Assembly: GCA_001795165.1 (NCBI GenBank) | Contig: MGNS01000007.1 | Span: 66,574 to 73,963, forward strand | Source of the DNA: Chloroflexi bacterium RBG_16_57_11 | Lineage (GTDB): Bacteria > Chloroflexota > Anaerolineae > Anaerolineales > UBA4823 | Direction of reading: 5' to 3' | DNA length: 7,390 nucleotides | Part shown: positions 1 to 5,896 of the stretch, in pieces | Layout: each line of letters begins with the position of its first letter | Numbering within the stretch: position 1 is the stretch's first letter | Notes under the pieces: model-generated | Database searches by the model: none | Told to the model about the DNA's origin: nothing | Seen by the model: the letters and a program-made list of their open reading frames with translations, nothing else | Program-made: the position numbers and the translations under genes

Positions 1-764
1 ACTAAAATCAGGATCACCGAGCCGGTGGCGCCATAGGCGCTGAATAACGCCACATTTCCCAGATAGACGCCAAACAGAAAACCTCCGATGGTGAACAGCA
101 GCGAGGTGGTCGCCGCACCGATCAGGAGATCGCGCCAGGCGGTTTTCGCATCCGGCAGCATCTTGAAGATGATCAGGAACAGGGCCAGGAAGCCGAGAAA
201 CGCCAGGCTGAAATCGGCCTCGGGCAGCTCCTCGACCAGCGTTGGCGGTAGAAATTGCAGAAACTGGTTGATCGAAACCAGCATGGTGCTGACGACCATC
301 AGCGCCAGCAGCATCAGGATGACCACAAAGACCATCAGGAAGGACAAGAAGTGAGTTCTAAGCGTGACGAAAAGCCCGTGTTTGGGGTGCGGCGCGATGC
401 CCCACAGGATATTAATGGCTTTTTTCAACTGGACAAAGATGATCGATGCGCCGAACAGCGTAACGACTACTCCCACCGAGGTTGCCACGCCGCTCGCTTT
501 AGGGAAGTTCCCGTTTTCCAATAATGTGCGTAATGCGATGGCGGTCTGCGGGCTGACCACCGTGGATACCTCTTTGACCAGCCGAGCAGTGACCGCGCTT
601 TCGCTAAAAACCATCCCCGCAAAGGAAACCGCCACCACCAGCAACGGCGCCAGAGAAAAGATGGTATAGAATGAAAGAGCCGCGGCCAGCATGAAGCCAT
701 TTGCCTGCACCCAGCCCAGGTAGGTATCTCGTATAATTGAGAGAGCTTCTTTGAAATATTTCAT
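1..764 (-). CDS. YihY/BrkB-family multi-pass membrane protein (3' end beyond window)
   Basis: Reading the minus strand from ATG at 764 gives 254 residues with no stop before the window edge, so the C-terminus is missing. The protein is strongly hydrophobic, with membrane segments near residues 24-52, 92-112, 138-165, 186-202 and 213-235. Motifs typical of the YihY/virulence-factor BrkB family (PF03631) are visible: ALSFYTIFSLAPLL at 29-42, FGASIIFVQLKKAINILWG at 104-122, and YLGN followed by AYGATGSVILIL at 234-254, where members carry the yGaxGS signature. The family sits in the inner membrane. Its molecular role is poorly defined; early claims of an RNase BN identity were withdrawn, and a transport or envelope role is usually assumed. 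It diverges from the kinase gene. There is no Shine-Dalgarno before the ATG, while a perfect TATAAT lies 7 nt upstream, which hints at a leaderless message. Family assignment is confident; function is not. Confidence 0.9.
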   Translation of the reverse strand, partial: MKYFKEALSIIRDTYLGWVQANGFMLAAALSFYTIFSLAPLLVVAVSFAGMVFSESAVTARLVKEVSTVVSPQTAIALRTLLENGNFPKASGVATSVGVVVTLFGASIIFVQLKKAINILWGIAPHPKHGLFVTLRTHFLSFLMVFVVILMLLALMVVSTMLVSINQFLQFLPPTLVEELPEADFSLAFLGFLALFLIIFKMLPDAKTAWRDLLIGAATTSLLFTIGGFLFGVYLGNVALFSAYGATGSVILIL

Positions 765-771
765 GGCTAGA

Positions 772-800
772 ATTATAACCGCAGGCGCAAGCTTGTACAA
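772..800 (-). promoter_or_regulatory. Candidate sigma70-type promoter for the BrkB-family gene
   Basis: On the minus strand TTGTAC (800-795) is followed by exactly 17 nt and then a perfect TATAAT (777-772). The expected start point, 6-8 nt beyond the -10, falls at about 766-764, on or next to the ATG at 764. The -35 matches consensus only in its TTG. The expected leader is 0-2 nt and contains no ribosome binding site. Confidence 0.65.
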
Positions 801-821
801 ACCCAACCGCTATGTTATAGT
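793..821 (+). promoter_or_regulatory. Candidate extended -10 promoter for the deoxynucleoside kinase gene
   Basis: TTGTAC (793-798) is followed by a 17-nt spacer and TATAGT (816-821), which is preceded by TG one base upstream (813-814), an extended -10. The predicted start is near 828, giving a leader of about 29 nt that contains the AAGGA ribosome binding site. Its -35 is the other half of the same TTGTACAA palindrome used by the divergent promoter. Confidence 0.6.
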
Positions 822-856
822 AAACCAGCTAATCACCCCACGAATAAGGACAACCA

Positions 857-1495
857 ATGGCCAAACACATGATCGTCCTGGCAGGGAATATCGGCGCCGG
901 GAAAACCTCCCTGACCGAGCGTCTGGGTGGGCGCCTGGGCTGGCAGGCCGCCTTCGAGTCTGTGGCGGATAACCCGTATTTGCCCGATTTCTATGCCGAT
1001 ATGCATAGCTGGTCATTTCATCTGCAAATATTTTTCCTCGGCCATCGCGCCCGGCAGTACCTGGAGCTGGCTAAATCCCCGCAATCCGCCATCCTGGACC
1101 GTAGTATCTATGAAGACGCCTATATCTTTGCCCGCGCCCTGCACCATATGAGTAATCTCAACGAGCGCGATTACCTGGCCTATCGCTCCGTATTCGATTT
1201 GATCGTGGCGAAGCTGCCGCCTCCGGATTTGCTCATTTACCTGCGCGCCCCGGTCAAGGTGCTGTTCGAGCGCATCCGCCGCCGCGGCCGGGCGATCGAA
1301 GGCGGCATCACGGCCGAATACCTGGCTCTGTTGGAGTCGTTCTACGACGATTGGCTGGGCACGTTCGATATCTGTCCGGTGCTGACCATTCGCACCGATG
1401 ACCTGGATTTCGTCCACAAGGCGCCTCACCTGGATATCGTGGTCGAGCGCATCCAGGATAAGCTCGCCGGGCGCGAAGAATTGGTTTTTGAGTAG
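857..1495 (+). CDS. Deoxynucleoside kinase (dGK/dAK/dCK family)
   Basis: This 212-residue protein is a full-length bacterial deoxynucleoside kinase, a cytosolic enzyme that transfers the gamma-phosphate of ATP to the 5'-OH of a deoxynucleoside for salvage into dNTP pools. Visible motifs are: P-loop GNIGAGKTS at 10-18; E34 in FESV, the usual catalytic-base position; Q57 in HLQIFFLGHR, the likely base-reading glutamine; DRSIYED at 81-87, the bacterial form of the DRS/ERS motif; PDLLIYLRAP at 123-132; and the arginine-rich LID RIRRRGR at 139-145 followed by E148. The start is supported by AAGGA at 846-850, 6 nt before the ATG. The stop is followed by AT-rich sequence with no good terminator. Fold and activity class are confident. 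Whether it prefers deoxyguanosine, deoxyadenosine or deoxycytidine cannot be read from the sequence, so no gene symbol is given. Confidence 0.93.
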   Translation: MAKHMIVLAGNIGAGKTSLTERLGGRLGWQAAFESVADNPYLPDFYADMHSWSFHLQIFFLGHRARQYLELAKSPQSAILDRSIYEDAYIFARALHHMSNLNERDYLAYRSVFDLIVAKLPPPDLLIYLRAPVKVLFERIRRRGRAIEGGITAEYLALLESFYDDWLGTFDICPVLTIRTDDLDFVHKAPHLDIVVERIQDKLAGREELVFE

Positions 1496-1503
1496 TTTTT
1501 TTA

Positions 1504-1530
1504 CATTTTACAATCATTTTACATGCATGT
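1504..1530. repeat. AT-rich direct repeat and palindrome cluster
   Basis: CATTTTACA occurs twice (1504-1512 and 1515-1523), 11 bp apart, with a further TTTTAC copy just upstream at 1499-1504. The second copy runs into the perfect 10-bp palindrome ACATGCATGT (1521-1530). The same-face spacing could suit a dimeric regulator, but the cluster lies about 80 bp above the -10 of the next gene and may be chance in an AT-rich gap. The rest of the gap (1531-1600) shows nothing clear. Confidence 0.3.
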
Positions 1531-1604
1531 ACCGTGGCGTTTACGCTGGCCGGTTATCCTTAGTTCAGATCGAGAGGTCAAATTCGGCAAGCTCGAAACG
1601 CACA

Positions 1605-1613
1605 TGCTATACT
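1605..1613 (+). promoter_or_regulatory. Extended -10 promoter candidate for the DUF5666 gene
   Basis: TGCTATACT gives an extended -10: TG (1605-1606), one base, then TATACT (1608-1613, 5 of 6 to consensus). No convincing -35 is seen at 16-18 nt upstream, which extended -10 promoters tolerate. The predicted start near 1619-1620 would coincide with the GGAGGT ribosome binding site (1619-1624), so the leader would be only about 10 nt. Confidence 0.5.
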
Positions 1614-1629
1614 AAAATGGAGGTACATC

Positions 1630-2472
1630 ATGTCTAAGAAATTTCTAGTCCCTTTCACCATAGCCTTGTTGCTCGCCCTGACGGCCGGCGTCTGGGGGTA
1701 CTCAGACGTTGCCGCACAGGCTGGTATTCCCCGGCCCCGCCCACGCAGGCTGCCGGGTGTGCTCGGCCAGGTGACGGCCATTGAGGCGGACCAATTTACC
1801 ATCCAGACCCGGGCCGGACAGGAACGCACCTTTCGCTTTGATGAAACCACGCGATTCACAAACCCCGATAGGCAGGATCTTTCGGCAGAAGACCTGCAAA
1901 CTGGCGGCTGGGTAGCGGTAGCGGTTGTCCGTTCTGGCAGTGCGCCACGCCTGGCACGCCTGGTGATCATCCTGCCGGAAGATTTCGACCCGGAAAATTG
2001 GGCCGGGGTGCGTGGCAAGCTGACCGGCGTAGATGTGCCTGGTAATTCCTTCACCCTGGAAAACAAAGACGGTCAGCCGATCACCGTCAAGGTGGACGCG
2101 AGCACAAAATACCGCGGCCAGGTGACCGGGCTGGCTGAGCTGCAGGTGGGTATGCTGGCCCAGGCCGTGACCGAGAAACAGCCAAATGGAGACCTGCTGG
2201 CCATCGCCGTACGGGCGGGCTTTCCGGCCGATCGGCGCTTCCTTGGCAAGGTAACCGCGGTCGATGCGGACTCCTTTACCATCCAGACTCGCCAGGCTGA
2301 GGCGCTCACCTTTCGGGTGACCTCAGAAACCCGCTTTCTCAGTCGCCGAAGCCTTGTCGGTAGCCTGGAAGAGCTGAAAGCTGGCATGGCGGTGGCGGTC
2401 GGAGCCAAAGACCTTGGGAATGGCCAGTACCAGGCGTTGAGGGTGTTAGTGGCGCCTCGCCTTATGAAGTAA
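1630..2472 (+). CDS. Secreted protein with three tandem DUF5666-like repeats
   Basis: The 280-residue protein starts with a typical Sec signal peptide: SKK, a hydrophobic stretch at about 5-23, and likely cleavage after VAA near residue 29. A short basic/proline-rich stretch, PRPRPRR at 34-40, follows. The rest is three copies of a repeat of about 70 residues (about 44-112, 126-196, 204-276). Each begins with a strand pair such as LGQVTAIEADQFTIQT (45-60) or LGKVTAVDADSFTIQT (205-220), continues to a TRF/TKY turn, and ends in an L-x-x-G-x-x-V-A-V strand plus an LxV tail. This matches DUF5666, a small beta-rich domain of unknown function usually found in exported bacterial proteins. There is no lipobox and no cysteine in the chain, so the protein is probably free outside the membrane. 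The GGAGGT at 1619-1624 sits 5 nt before the ATG and fixes the start. Function is unknown; a beta-barrel or OB-like ligand- or surface-binding role is only a guess. Confidence 0.85.
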   Translation: MSKKFLVPFTIALLLALTAGVWGYSDVAAQAGIPRPRPRRLPGVLGQVTAIEADQFTIQTRAGQERTFRFDETTRFTNPDRQDLSAEDLQTGGWVAVAVVRSGSAPRLARLVIILPEDFDPENWAGVRGKLTGVDVPGNSFTLENKDGQPITVKVDASTKYRGQVTGLAELQVGMLAQAVTEKQPNGDLLAIAVRAGFPADRRFLGKVTAVDADSFTIQTRQAEALTFRVTSETRFLSRRSLVGSLEELKAGMAVAVGAKDLGNGQYQALRVLVAPRLMK

Positions 2473-2501
2473 TCATACAGCGATTCAGATCCGGATGGGC
2501 A

Positions 2502-2539
2502 AATGATGATCAGCGGTTTACCGGCCGCTGATCATCATT
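2502..2539. terminator. Perfect 15-bp hairpin between convergent genes; likely two-way terminator
   Basis: AATGATGATCAGCGG (2502-2516) is exactly complementary to CCGCTGATCATCATT (2525-2539), with an 8-nt loop TTTACCGG. It lies 29 nt past the DUF5666 stop and directly abuts the stop of the prenyltransferase gene (2541-2543). It is therefore placed to end transcription from both sides. Neither side has a strong run of T: the plus-strand tail is ATTATTAAAA and the minus-strand tail is TTGCCC. Efficiency as an intrinsic terminator is uncertain, and it could instead act as a 3'-end stabilising stem. Confidence 0.65.
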
Positions 2540-2540
2540 A

Positions 2541-3536
2541 TTAAAACAGGACTTTGACCAGTGTATCCACAATCAACCCAAGCAGGTAGAACAGGCCAAA
2601 CTCGCGGTTGTGCAAGAAGGCTGCCGCAACGAAATAGTTCGGCCAAACATCTGGATAATTCGCCGGCTTTTCGGCGGGCTTGGGGCCACGAAACATCGGC
2701 CACACCCTGGCCAGCGTGCGCAGCGCTACGAGCACGATCAGCATCACCGGTGTGAAAAAGCCCGTGATGACCAGATAAAGGGTCGACAGATACTGCGAGA
2801 TCAGCATCCCTACCATAACAACCCGAGATATCTTTTCACCCAGCAGCACCGGTAACGTGTGGATCTGCCTGTCTTTGTCCATCCCGAGCTTGTCGATGTG
2901 CTTTCCGAAGATCACTCCCGTGACGCCCAGCGCATACGGCAGCCCGGCGATGACTACGTTCCAATCCCAGGCGCCGGTGATCACATAATAGCCTCCGCCG
3001 ATCATCAGCGGCCCCCACACGATCAGCACAGCAAGCTCGCCCAGGGCGATATACTTGAGCGGCCAGGTGTAGAACAACACAAAGAACGCCCCCAGCCCGA
3101 GCAGTAGCAGGGTCAAACCACCGCGCGCATACACCAGGATCGCCCCGCAGGCCAGGGCGATCAAGCCGGTCACCACCGCATAAGTCAGCAATTGCCGCTT
3201 GGTCAGCAGCCTGTGTACCAGTGGCTGCGGCCCGTACTGGGCGCGGTAATAGTTGTCCTGGTCGACGCCGCGCACGTAATCCGTGTAATCGTTGAGCAGG
3301 TTATTGGTGGCGTGCGCCATGATCAATCCTATCGTGACCAACAGCCAGTACCAGAAGTTGAAACTCCCGCTCTGGATTGCCAGGATGCCAGCAATCGCCG
3401 TGGAAAGGAAGGTCATGATCAGTACGGCTGCCCGGGTGGAGATCAGCCACCTGGAAATCACATCCAGGCGCTCCCACTCCTCCTTGCTGACGTGTGGGAT
3501 CACCCGCAAAGCTTTACGCCACATGGCGACGTTCAT
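2541..3536 (-). CDS. UbiA-family membrane prenyltransferase
   Basis: The 331-residue integral membrane protein has about eight to nine hydrophobic segments (roughly 36-54, 60-77, 116-136, 139-158, 164-186, 193-210, 236-258, 261-275, 312-330). UbiA enzymes move a polyprenyl group from its diphosphate onto an acceptor such as dihydroxynaphthoate (MenA), hydroxybenzoate or a sugar phosphate. The first Asp-rich motif is clear: NNLLNDYTDYVRGVD at 78-92 (N82, D83, D86, D92). The second, KHIDKLGMDKDRQIHTLPV at 212-230, is recognisable but has D215 and D220 one residue further apart than the usual DxxxD. The first motif resembles MenA-type enzymes most, but the substrate cannot be fixed. GGAGG at 3548-3544 lies 7 nt before the ATG at 3536, which supports this start over Met5. 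It is the last gene of the minus-strand cluster, 33 bp after the aminotransferase stop, and it ends at the hairpin. Confidence 0.85.
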   Translation of the reverse strand: MNVAMWRKALRVIPHVSKEEWERLDVISRWLISTRAAVLIMTFLSTAIAGILAIQSGSFNFWYWLLVTIGLIMAHATNNLLNDYTDYVRGVDQDNYYRAQYGPQPLVHRLLTKRQLLTYAVVTGLIALACGAILVYARGGLTLLLLGLGAFFVLFYTWPLKYIALGELAVLIVWGPLMIGGGYYVITGAWDWNVVIAGLPYALGVTGVIFGKHIDKLGMDKDRQIHTLPVLLGEKISRVVMVGMLISQYLSTLYLVITGFFTPVMLIVLVALRTLARVWPMFRGPKPAEKPANYPDVWPNYFVAAAFLHNREFGLFYLLGLIVDTLVKVLF

Positions 3537-3569
3537 CGGTTTGCCTCCTGAATTTGGGGAATGTAGAAT

Positions 3570-4757
3570 TTAGTTTGCTTTTAAGGCCTGGACCAGCGCG
3601 CGGCACACCTGGTCCACCTGTGCTTCGCTCATTATGCCGGAGAACGGTAGCGCCAGCCCTCGCCGCCCAAGGTCCTCGGTGACTGGAAAGTCGCCCTCCT
3701 GGTAGCCAAAACGCTCCACCATGTACGGTTGCAGGTGGATTGGGAGGAAATAGGGTCGCGCCGGGATGCCCAGCTCGCCCAGCGCCCCGGCGACCCGATC
3801 GCGGTCTATGCCGGGGGCGAAGCGCGCCACGTAAACGAACCACGAGGCGCGCGTGGTAGGGGTTGCCAGTTGCGGCGACTCGACGCCAGGGATCTCGGCG
3901 ATGCGCTGGTTGTACCAATCCGCCACGCGTTCGCGCCTGGTGATTAGCTCGTCCAGCCGGCTCATTTGCACCCGGCCCAACGCCGCGCTCATCTCGTCCA
4001 GGCGGTAATTGTAGCCCAGGTGGGTGTGTTGCAGCCAGGTATCGCCGGGGGCGCGGCCCTGGTTGCGCAGGGCGCGCATCAAGGTGGCAGCTTGATCGTC
4101 ATCGGTGACAATCAGCCCGCCCTCGCCGGTCGTAATTTGTTTGTTGGGGTAAAACGCGTACACCCCCAGGTCGCCCAGCGTGCCAGCTTTTCGCCCCTTA
4201 TACTCCGCCCCCAGCGCCTCGCACGCGTCTTCGATGATCACCAGGCCATGTTCTTGTGCGACCTTCCGGATTGGGTCGTAATCCGCCGGCTGGCCGAACA
4301 CATCCACCGGCAGGATCGCCTTTAGCTTCCCCGAGCCATTGTAACCCGTGCGCGGCAGCCATGCCTTCCCGGCTTCACCCCCATTGCCGATCTCTGTTAC
4401 GGCCTGCAGCAACCCTTGTGGATCGAGGTTGCCGGTGATCGGGTCGACGTCGACGAACACCGGCACGGCGCGTTCGAACAGCAGCACGTTGGCCGAAGCC
4501 ACGAACGAAAACGGGGTGGTAATCACCAGGTCATCTTCGCTTACGCCCACCGCCCGCACGCACAGGTGCAGCCCGGCAGTGCCGGAATTCACCCCGATGG
4601 CGTGCTTCCAGCCGGTATGCTGGCGGAAGGCTGCTTCGAAACTCTGGATTTCTTCGCCCATGCTCAGGTTTGGCGTTTGCAGCACCCTCGCCACCGCCTG
4701 GCGTTCGAGGTCGGTCAGGTCAGGAGATGACATAGGAACTAAAGGATCAGGGGGCAA
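3570..4757 (-). CDS. DegT/DnrJ/EryC1/StrS-family PLP sugar aminotransferase
   Basis: This 395-residue enzyme of the sugar aminotransferase family moves an amino group, usually from glutamate, onto a nucleotide-linked keto-sugar. The conserved parts are: N-terminal VPMSSPDL (7-14); GVNSGTAGLHL (55-65), the cofactor phosphate loop; TPFSFVASAN (81-90); EDACEALG (176-183) with D177 facing the PLP ring nitrogen; FYPNKQITTGEGG (202-214) with K206 as the Schiff-base lysine; RNQGR (231-235); GYNYRLDEMSAALG (248-261); and RPYFLPIHLQPYM (334-346). A glycine-rich stretch at about 124-144 looks longer than usual for this loop. The start is TTG at 4757, with AAGGAG (4769-4764) 6 nt ahead. The next ATG (residue 9) lacks a ribosome site and would cut into the conserved N-terminal motif. 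It follows the acyltransferase gene by 26 bp. Together they match the PglE/PglD pattern of amino-sugar making; the exact sugar is unknown. Confidence 0.93.
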   Translation of the reverse strand: MPPDPLVPMSSPDLTDLERQAVARVLQTPNLSMGEEIQSFEAAFRQHTGWKHAIGVNSGTAGLHLCVRAVGVSEDDLVITTPFSFVASANVLLFERAVPVFVDVDPITGNLDPQGLLQAVTEIGNGGEAGKAWLPRTGYNGSGKLKAILPVDVFGQPADYDPIRKVAQEHGLVIIEDACEALGAEYKGRKAGTLGDLGVYAFYPNKQITTGEGGLIVTDDDQAATLMRALRNQGRAPGDTWLQHTHLGYNYRLDEMSAALGRVQMSRLDELITRRERVADWYNQRIAEIPGVESPQLATPTTRASWFVYVARFAPGIDRDRVAGALGELGIPARPYFLPIHLQPYMVERFGYQEGDFPVTEDLGRRGLALPFSGIMSEAQVDQVCRALVQALKAN

Positions 4758-4763
4758 TTTGTT

Positions 4764-4769
4764 CTCCTT
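4764..4769 (-). promoter_or_regulatory. Ribosome binding site that fixes a TTG start
   Basis: AAGGAG on the minus strand lies 6 nt before TTG (4757-4755). It sits in the 26-bp gap after the acyltransferase stop (4786-4784). This favours the non-ATG start over the in-frame ATG eight codons later. Confidence 0.75.
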
Positions 4770-4783
4770 TTATTCTGCTCGCC

Positions 4784-5887
4784 TTACGCAGGCCAGATGC
4801 TTCCCGCTCGAACAACACCATTTTCAGGCACATCCGCCTTGACGGTGGCACCATTGCCGATGCGCGCCCTGGAACCGATCTTTACCTGAAGATTTATCGT
4901 AGCGCCCATCCCCACCAGCGCCCCGGAGCCGACCTGCACCTCCCCGGCCAGGATGGCTCCGGGCGAGATGTTGACGTAATCGCCCAACACGCAATCGTGC
5001 GAGAGGATGGCTCCGGTATTAATAATCCCGCCGAAGCCCACTTTGGCGTCGCTGCCTACATAGGCCTGGGCGAAAACCTGCACGCCTGGCGATAGGGCTG
5101 CGCTGGCTTCTACCACCGCGCTGGGGTGGACCACTGCCGGGCAGACGAAACCAGCCTCAGCCAGGCGGTGGAAGACCTGCAGCCGGATCGCCAGGTTGCC
5201 AATCCCGCCTACCGCGTTAACTGCCAGGCGCACTCCCTGCTTGTACAAATCAGGCAACACATCTGCCCCGCCCAGCACAGTTGTCCCGAGAATGGTCGTG
5301 CCAGTGGGGAGGCCGTCGTCAATGACGCCGGTGATCTGGTAGCTGCCCAATCGCCGCAGCATCTCGATCAGCGTTTTTCCATGCCCGCCGCCGCCATACA
5401 CGACGATCCTCAGCGCCTCGAAGGCGCTGGCAGGCGGAGCCAGGTCCGGCCTGGTCTCTTGCAAACTACGCACCACGCTCTCCGTCACCAGCCGGTCGGT
5501 TGGCAGCCGCTCCAGCTCAACGCCTAGCTGGCGTGCCAGGGCCAGGGCCGGTTGGGTAATCCGCAGGCCTTCCGGCTTGGTCCATTCGATGCTTGACGAT
5601 TGTGCCTCCAGGACCGAATCCGTCTGTTTCCCTGGCGGAGTCCAGTCCGGCGCCTCTGCCAGATAGCACAGTGCTTCCCCGGCGTAAACCGTTCGCCCCT
5701 GCTGGCTGCGCAGGCCGACCACAAAGCCGGCTTGCTCCGCTTGTAAATCCGCGGCGGATTTGGTCGTTTCCAGCGTGCATAGAAGGTCGCCGGCTGCGAC
5801 GTGTTGTCCTTCCTGTACGTGCAGCGTAGCCAGGAGCGCTTCTGGCTCGTTTGGATTGAGAAGTGGGATGGTGACCAGTGTTGGCAT
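4784..5887 (-). CDS. Lipoyl-domain / NeuD-PglD-type sugar acyltransferase fusion
   Basis: The 367-residue protein joins parts that normally live apart. Residues 1-78 read as a lipoyl (biotinyl-like) domain: LVTIPLL, then VQEGQHVAAGDLL (24-36), then LETTKSAADL (39-48), with K43 at the modified-lysine place; the context resembles lipoyl ETDKA and not biotinyl EAMKM. A linker (79-107) leads to a segment resembling an E2 peripheral-subunit-binding domain (RITQPALALARQLGVELERL at 109-128, VTESVVRSL at 134-142) with a shortened glycine loop. Residues 160-367 are a NeuD/PglD acyltransferase: Rossmann-like nucleotide-sugar site VYGGGGHGK (163-171), VIDD (188-191), then left-handed beta-helix hexapeptide repeats with H297 in LSHDCVLGDY as the likely catalytic base. 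Such enzymes acetylate amino- or hydroxy-sugars from acetyl-CoA, as trimers in the cytosol. The ATG at 5887 lies 9 bp after the previous stop; GGGAGAG is 12 nt away, so translation is probably coupled. The fold calls are firm; lipoylation is inferred. Confidence 0.88.
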   Translation of the reverse strand: MPTLVTIPLLNPNEPEALLATLHVQEGQHVAAGDLLCTLETTKSAADLQAEQAGFVVGLRSQQGRTVYAGEALCYLAEAPDWTPPGKQTDSVLEAQSSSIEWTKPEGLRITQPALALARQLGVELERLPTDRLVTESVVRSLQETRPDLAPPASAFEALRIVVYGGGGHGKTLIEMLRRLGSYQITGVIDDGLPTGTTILGTTVLGGADVLPDLYKQGVRLAVNAVGGIGNLAIRLQVFHRLAEAGFVCPAVVHPSAVVEASAALSPGVQVFAQAYVGSDAKVGFGGIINTGAILSHDCVLGDYVNISPGAILAGEVQVGSGALVGMGATINLQVKIGSRARIGNGATVKADVPENGVVRAGSIWPA

Positions 5888-5896
5888 AGGGCGGTA

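Noticed and set aside
88..669. Overlapping plus-strand open frames on the left
   Set aside because: The minus strand here is one uninterrupted BrkB-family membrane protein with family motifs; the plus-strand frames have no recognisable domain.
1013..1429. 138-codon open frame on the minus strand
   Set aside because: It is antisense to the kinase gene, whose motifs (P-loop, DRS, LID) are complete; this frame is a by-product of GC-rich codon use.
1462..1502. Possible intrinsic terminator after the kinase gene (T-run at 1496-1502)
   Set aside because: Only a 4-bp stem (TCGC/GCGA) can be formed and it is over 20 nt from the T-run, so it does not look like a working terminator.
1578..2066. 162-codon open frame on the minus strand
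   Set aside because: It lies antisense to the DUF5666 gene, has arginine/serine-rich low-quality composition and no ribosome site; the plus-strand protein has a signal peptide and clear repeats.
4348..4842. 164-codon plus-strand open frame
   Set aside because: It is antisense to the start of the aminotransferase and crosses its ribosome site; serine/threonine/proline-rich shadow translation.
4784..5887. Biotin carboxyl carrier reading of the N-terminal domain
   Set aside because: The lysine context is ETTKS, close to lipoyl ETDKA, and lacks the EAMKM motif of biotinyl domains; no carboxylase genes are nearby.
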